From NCBI GenBank assembly GCA_016285335.1, contig JAEEQO010000052.1, forward strand, positions 1-15,422: a DNA stretch of 15,422 nucleotides. The letters run 5' to 3'. The position numbers and the translations under genes are program-made. Origin of the DNA: Victivallales bacterium. GTDB lineage: Bacteria > Verrucomicrobiota > Lentisphaeria > Victivallales > UBA1829. The notes below the pieces were generated by a model. That model was not told the DNA's origin. It saw nothing but the letters and a program-made list of their open reading frames with translations, and did not search any database. Numbering within the stretch: the first letter of the stretch is position 1; every line of letters starts with the position of its first letter. Positions 13,031-15,422 of the stretch are shown piece after piece.

Positions 13031-14506
13031 ATGCTCAAACTCGCCCGGTGCATTCCGCTGTTTGCGCTCGCCGCCGCGCCGTCTCTGTTCGGACAGGCAG
13101 TGAGCCGCAACGCGGACGAAGCCTCGACCCAGACCCTGCGATTCGTGCAGGATGACGCTCAGGATTACATGGTGTCGAAGATCTACCGCCTGAAGTACAT
13201 CCAGGCAAACGACATCACGCCGTTCGTGATGGGGATCGTGATGCGCTACAACATGAACTCGACCGTGAACTGCGTGGAGTACGGCGCAAACAACGCCCAG
13301 ATGCTCACCGTCACGTGTCCCGTCGAAATGATGCCGTACGTGGACGACTTCATCGCGAAGGCCGACCGGAACGTGCTCATCGACGGCAAGGTCCCCGGCG
13401 ACATCGTGAAGGGGACCGGCATCACGCGCGCCGTCTACCGTCCGAAATACCGGTCAGGGCAGGCGCTGCTGAACGTTCTGGTCGACTCGCAGATCGGCGA
13501 AGGCGTGTACAGCAGCGTGTACGCCTGGGACCATAACTCCAACCAGATCTACTGGAAGGACAACAGCTCGAACACGCAGTACGTGTACCAGTTCCTCGGC
13601 TATCTGGACCGCCCCGCGCCGCAGATCACGCTCACGTTCCAGCTCTACGAAGTCCGCGAAAGCACGTTCCGCGACCTCGGCATCGAGTATCTTGCGTGGA
13701 AGAACGGCCCCGGCATGAACATCTTCCAGGTCGGATTCGACGTCATCAACGTGACTTCCGCCGGGACCGCCGCGCTGAACACCATCACCGGCCCGGTCGG
13801 CGGATTCCTCGCCGCGCCGCAGTTCGACGCGAGCTTCATCCGGCTCCTCGCCCAGCGCGGCAATGCGAAGATCACGGACACCGCCACGCTGACCGTGGCG
13901 AACTCCGACAGCGAGAGCTATTCCCTGCTGTTCAATCCGCAGCTTCAGAACATCGTGAAGAGCGACAACGACGCCATGAGCGTGGTCGGCGACCAGCTGA
14001 ACCTGCCGGAAGGCTTCTCCCAGGTCGGACTCACGATCGACAGTCCGCTCGTGAACCTGCACTACGGCGAGTCTCAGGCCGGTTACCCCGCGAGCGAGGC
14101 GTTCTCCGTGAACAATTATGAACCCGGCACGTACACGGACATGAACGGCACGCTGTTCTTCAGTTACAATGTGCAGACCGCGAACGTAGTCGAGCGCGCG
14201 GGCGACGGTACGGAGCTCGTCGAGACGAGCGAGATCGCGAGCGACGCCCTGATCCCGCTCAACGAGGAGATCGTGCTCGGCCAGTGGAACAAGGAGCAGG
14301 ACGTGGAGCAGACCATCGGCATCCCGTGGCTCTGCCGCATCCCGATCCTGAAGTACCTGTTCAGCACCGTCACCACCAGCCGCGAAAACACCCGCGTGTA
14401 CCTGACCGTGACCGCGAAAATGCTGGATACCGCGCATCCTCAGACGCTGGATTTCGAGACCGGCGAGCTCAAAAAAGTCGAAAAAGCGGAAGGAGCCATG
14501 CAATGA
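13031..14506 (+). CDS. Divergent secretin-like exported protein, first of a pair
   Basis: A 491-residue exported protein, probably an outer-membrane or periplasmic ring component. A signal peptide (about 1-22, 'FALAAAPSLFGQA') is followed by two N-domain-like modules. The first has 'YRLKYIQANDITPFV' and ends 'VTCPVEMMPYVDDFIAKAD', the usual pattern of a secretin N1 domain. The second ends 'YVYQFLGYLDRPAPQITLTF'. A core-like region then starts at 'LGIEYLAWKNGPG' (about 216-228). The C-terminus shows a degraded secretin signature: 'PLNEEIVLGQWNKEQ', then 'IGIPWLCRIPILKYLF' (about 430-445) and 'RVYLTVTAKML', where normal secretins have 'DGqtvviGG' and 'IPllGrLF'. It lacks the TPR and N0 domains and acidic linker of the two secretins at the other end of the window. 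Its stop overlaps the next start by 4 bases, so both are coupled. I am sure it is a real exported protein and fairly sure of the secretin relationship; the role is unknown. Confidence 0.85.
   Translation: MLKLARCIPLFALAAAPSLFGQAVSRNADEASTQTLRFVQDDAQDYMVSKIYRLKYIQANDITPFVMGIVMRYNMNSTVNCVEYGANNAQMLTVTCPVEMMPYVDDFIAKADRNVLIDGKVPGDIVKGTGITRAVYRPKYRSGQALLNVLVDSQIGEGVYSSVYAWDHNSNQIYWKDNSSNTQYVYQFLGYLDRPAPQITLTFQLYEVRESTFRDLGIEYLAWKNGPGMNIFQVGFDVINVTSAGTAALNTITGPVGGFLAAPQFDASFIRLLAQRGNAKITDTATLTVANSDSESYSLLFNPQLQNIVKSDNDAMSVVGDQLNLPEGFSQVGLTIDSPLVNLHYGESQAGYPASEAFSVNNYEPGTYTDMNGTLFFSYNVQTANVVERAGDGTELVETSEIASDALIPLNEEIVLGQWNKEQDVEQTIGIPWLCRIPILKYLFSTVTTSRENTRVYLTVTAKMLDTAHPQTLDFETGELKKVEKAEGAMQ
14490..14495 (+). 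promoter_or_regulatory. Ribosome binding site for the coupled downstream gene
   Basis: AAGGAG lies inside the end of the upstream gene, 7 bases before the ATG at 14503. That ATG overlaps the upstream TGA (ATGA, 14503-14506). This layout indicates translational coupling and roughly matched amounts of the two proteins. Confidence 0.8.
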
Positions 14507-15422
14507 AACATTTCAACCTCATTTTTGCCGTCGCGGCGCTGTTCGTTTTGAGCTTGAATGTGTCCGCCGCCGACCTGCCCGGCGTCCCGCGTGACTCCAA
14601 CTTCGGCAACACCGGCGGCTACGACGCCACCCGGATCGTGGCGCGCCTGAACGTGAACGTGGATTCCGGCACGAAGGTCGTGCATTTCATCCGGGACAAC
14701 AACGACCCGCGCGTGGTCACGAAGACCTATCTGCTCCAGCACGTTGACCCGTACGAGTTCCGCGACTACCTGCGCCAGATGGTCCAGACGAAGCGCGTCG
14801 GCAACACCATGCTCCAGCAGCAGTACCCGTCGAACACCGCCGCGCCGCCGTTCCTCGCCACGGAAAGCTCCGTCGAGCTCGGCTCCGCCAACGCCCAGCC
14901 CGGTTACACGCCGCCCGTCCAGCTCGGCAGCAACACCGCCGTCGAGTGCCTGAAGTACGCCGACGGCACCGGCCTGCTCATCGTGAGCGCGGAGGAGTAC
15001 CGCTTTTCCGACAGCGAGAACGGCATCGGCATCGACACGCTCGTCGAAACGCTGGACAATCCCGCGCTGGGCGCGCTGAACTACGGCTACCAGATGTATA
15101 TCTACATGCCCAAGTTCGTCCCAGCCCGCAACCTGATGCCGCTCATCGAAAACGTCGGCATGAACATCAATGATGCGTCGGAGGTGTGGCAGGGCATGGA
15201 CCTGGTCGCGTACGACCCCGACCTGAACTGGCTCATCTTCGACGTCTGCAACTACTCCTGCGACAACATCGCGCACATGCTCTCCAAGTTCGACGTCCCG
15301 GTCCCGCAGGTCCGCCTGAAGATCAAGGTCTACGAGCTCGACACCGAGAACGACGACCGCATCGGCATCGACTTCCAGGGCTGGAAGAACAACGAGGGCG
15401 CGGACTTCTTCTCCGTCGGCGG
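14503..15422 (+). CDS. Divergent secretin-like exported protein, second of a pair (3' partial)
   Basis: Starts at the ATGA overlap and remains open at the window end, so 306 residues are visible. A signal peptide (1 to about 22, 'LFVLSLNVSA') is followed by N-domain-like modules. 'KTYLLQHVDPYEFRDYLRQM' resembles an N1 domain entry, a Pro/Ser/Asn-rich loop follows (about 107-145), and 'GLLIVSAEEYRF' ends the module. A second module has 'MYIYMPKFVPARNLMPLIEN' and ends 'LIFDVCNYSCDNIAHMLSKFD'. The core-like region begins with 'VPVPQVRLKIKVYELDTEND' and 'IGIDFQGWKNNEGADFF' (288-299), aligning with 'LGIEYLAWKNGPGMNIF' of the preceding gene. The two are therefore paralogs, not a split gene. The C-terminal secretin signature, if present, lies beyond the window. 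Probably forms a complex with its neighbour; substrate and system unknown. Confidence 0.83.
   Translation, partial: MKHFNLIFAVAALFVLSLNVSAADLPGVPRDSNFGNTGGYDATRIVARLNVNVDSGTKVVHFIRDNNDPRVVTKTYLLQHVDPYEFRDYLRQMVQTKRVGNTMLQQQYPSNTAAPPFLATESSVELGSANAQPGYTPPVQLGSNTAVECLKYADGTGLLIVSAEEYRFSDSENGIGIDTLVETLDNPALGALNYGYQMYIYMPKFVPARNLMPLIENVGMNINDASEVWQGMDLVAYDPDLNWLIFDVCNYSCDNIAHMLSKFDVPVPQVRLKIKVYELDTENDDRIGIDFQGWKNNEGADFFSVG

Noticed and set aside
14440..15276. A 278-codon minus-strand frame opposite the last gene
   Set aside because: Antisense shadow of a gene with a signal peptide, a good ribosome site and a coupled start; Val/Asp/Gly-rich with no recognisable domain.

Overview
The window looks like chromosomal DNA from a Gram-negative member of the PVC superphylum, most likely Lentisphaerota or Kiritimatiellota/Verrucomicrobiota. 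I infer this from the gene content, not from a search. The coding DNA is GC-rich with a strong preference for C-ending codons, the intergenic DNA is AT-rich, and Shine-Dalgarno sites are strong (AGGAG/GGAGG). Two outer-membrane secretins have the architecture typical of PVC bacteria: signal peptide, acidic linker, TPR-like repeats, an N0-like domain with a 'LNxIxIDHIxFEE...SKDLDP' signature, then the secretin core (compare Amuc_1098 of Akkermansia).

Layout. (1) 1-6323, plus strand: the 3' end of a small pilus/secretion accessory gene, then two large tandem paralogous secretins. This operon ends at a strong intrinsic terminator (6349-6383). (2) 6385-6429: a second intrinsic terminator in the opposite orientation, followed by about 320 bases of non-coding 3' flank. 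(3) 6754-12821, minus strand, read right to left: a coiled-coil zinc-ribbon protein (CT398/HP0958 family), then, from its own promoter, a tyrosine autokinase of the Wzc/BY-kinase type with an extraordinary Tyr-Gly tail, a CpsB/YwqE-type PHP tyrosine phosphatase, and a large secreted protein that appears to join a gingipain-like (clan CD) domain to a transglutaminase-like domain. (4) 12822-13030: a compact divergent promoter region. (5) 13031-15422, plus strand: two translationally coupled exported genes (4-base ATGA overlap) for unusual, divergent secretin-like proteins. The second runs off the window.

How they may work together (inference). Four secretin-like proteins of two different architectures sit within 15 kb, which suggests an elaborate outer-membrane secretion or type IV pilus-like apparatus. 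The kinase/phosphatase pair would normally control exopolysaccharide export, yet no glycosyltransferase, Wza or Wzx/Wzy gene is visible here. The pair may regulate a distant polysaccharide locus or something local. The strongest oddities are the 17-tyrosine YG repeat encoded by a slippage-prone 12-bp DNA repeat, the altered Walker A' motif of the kinase, the C25-like/transglutaminase fusion, and the divergent secretin pair. No tRNA, rRNA, CRISPR array, insertion sequence or prophage gene was recognised.
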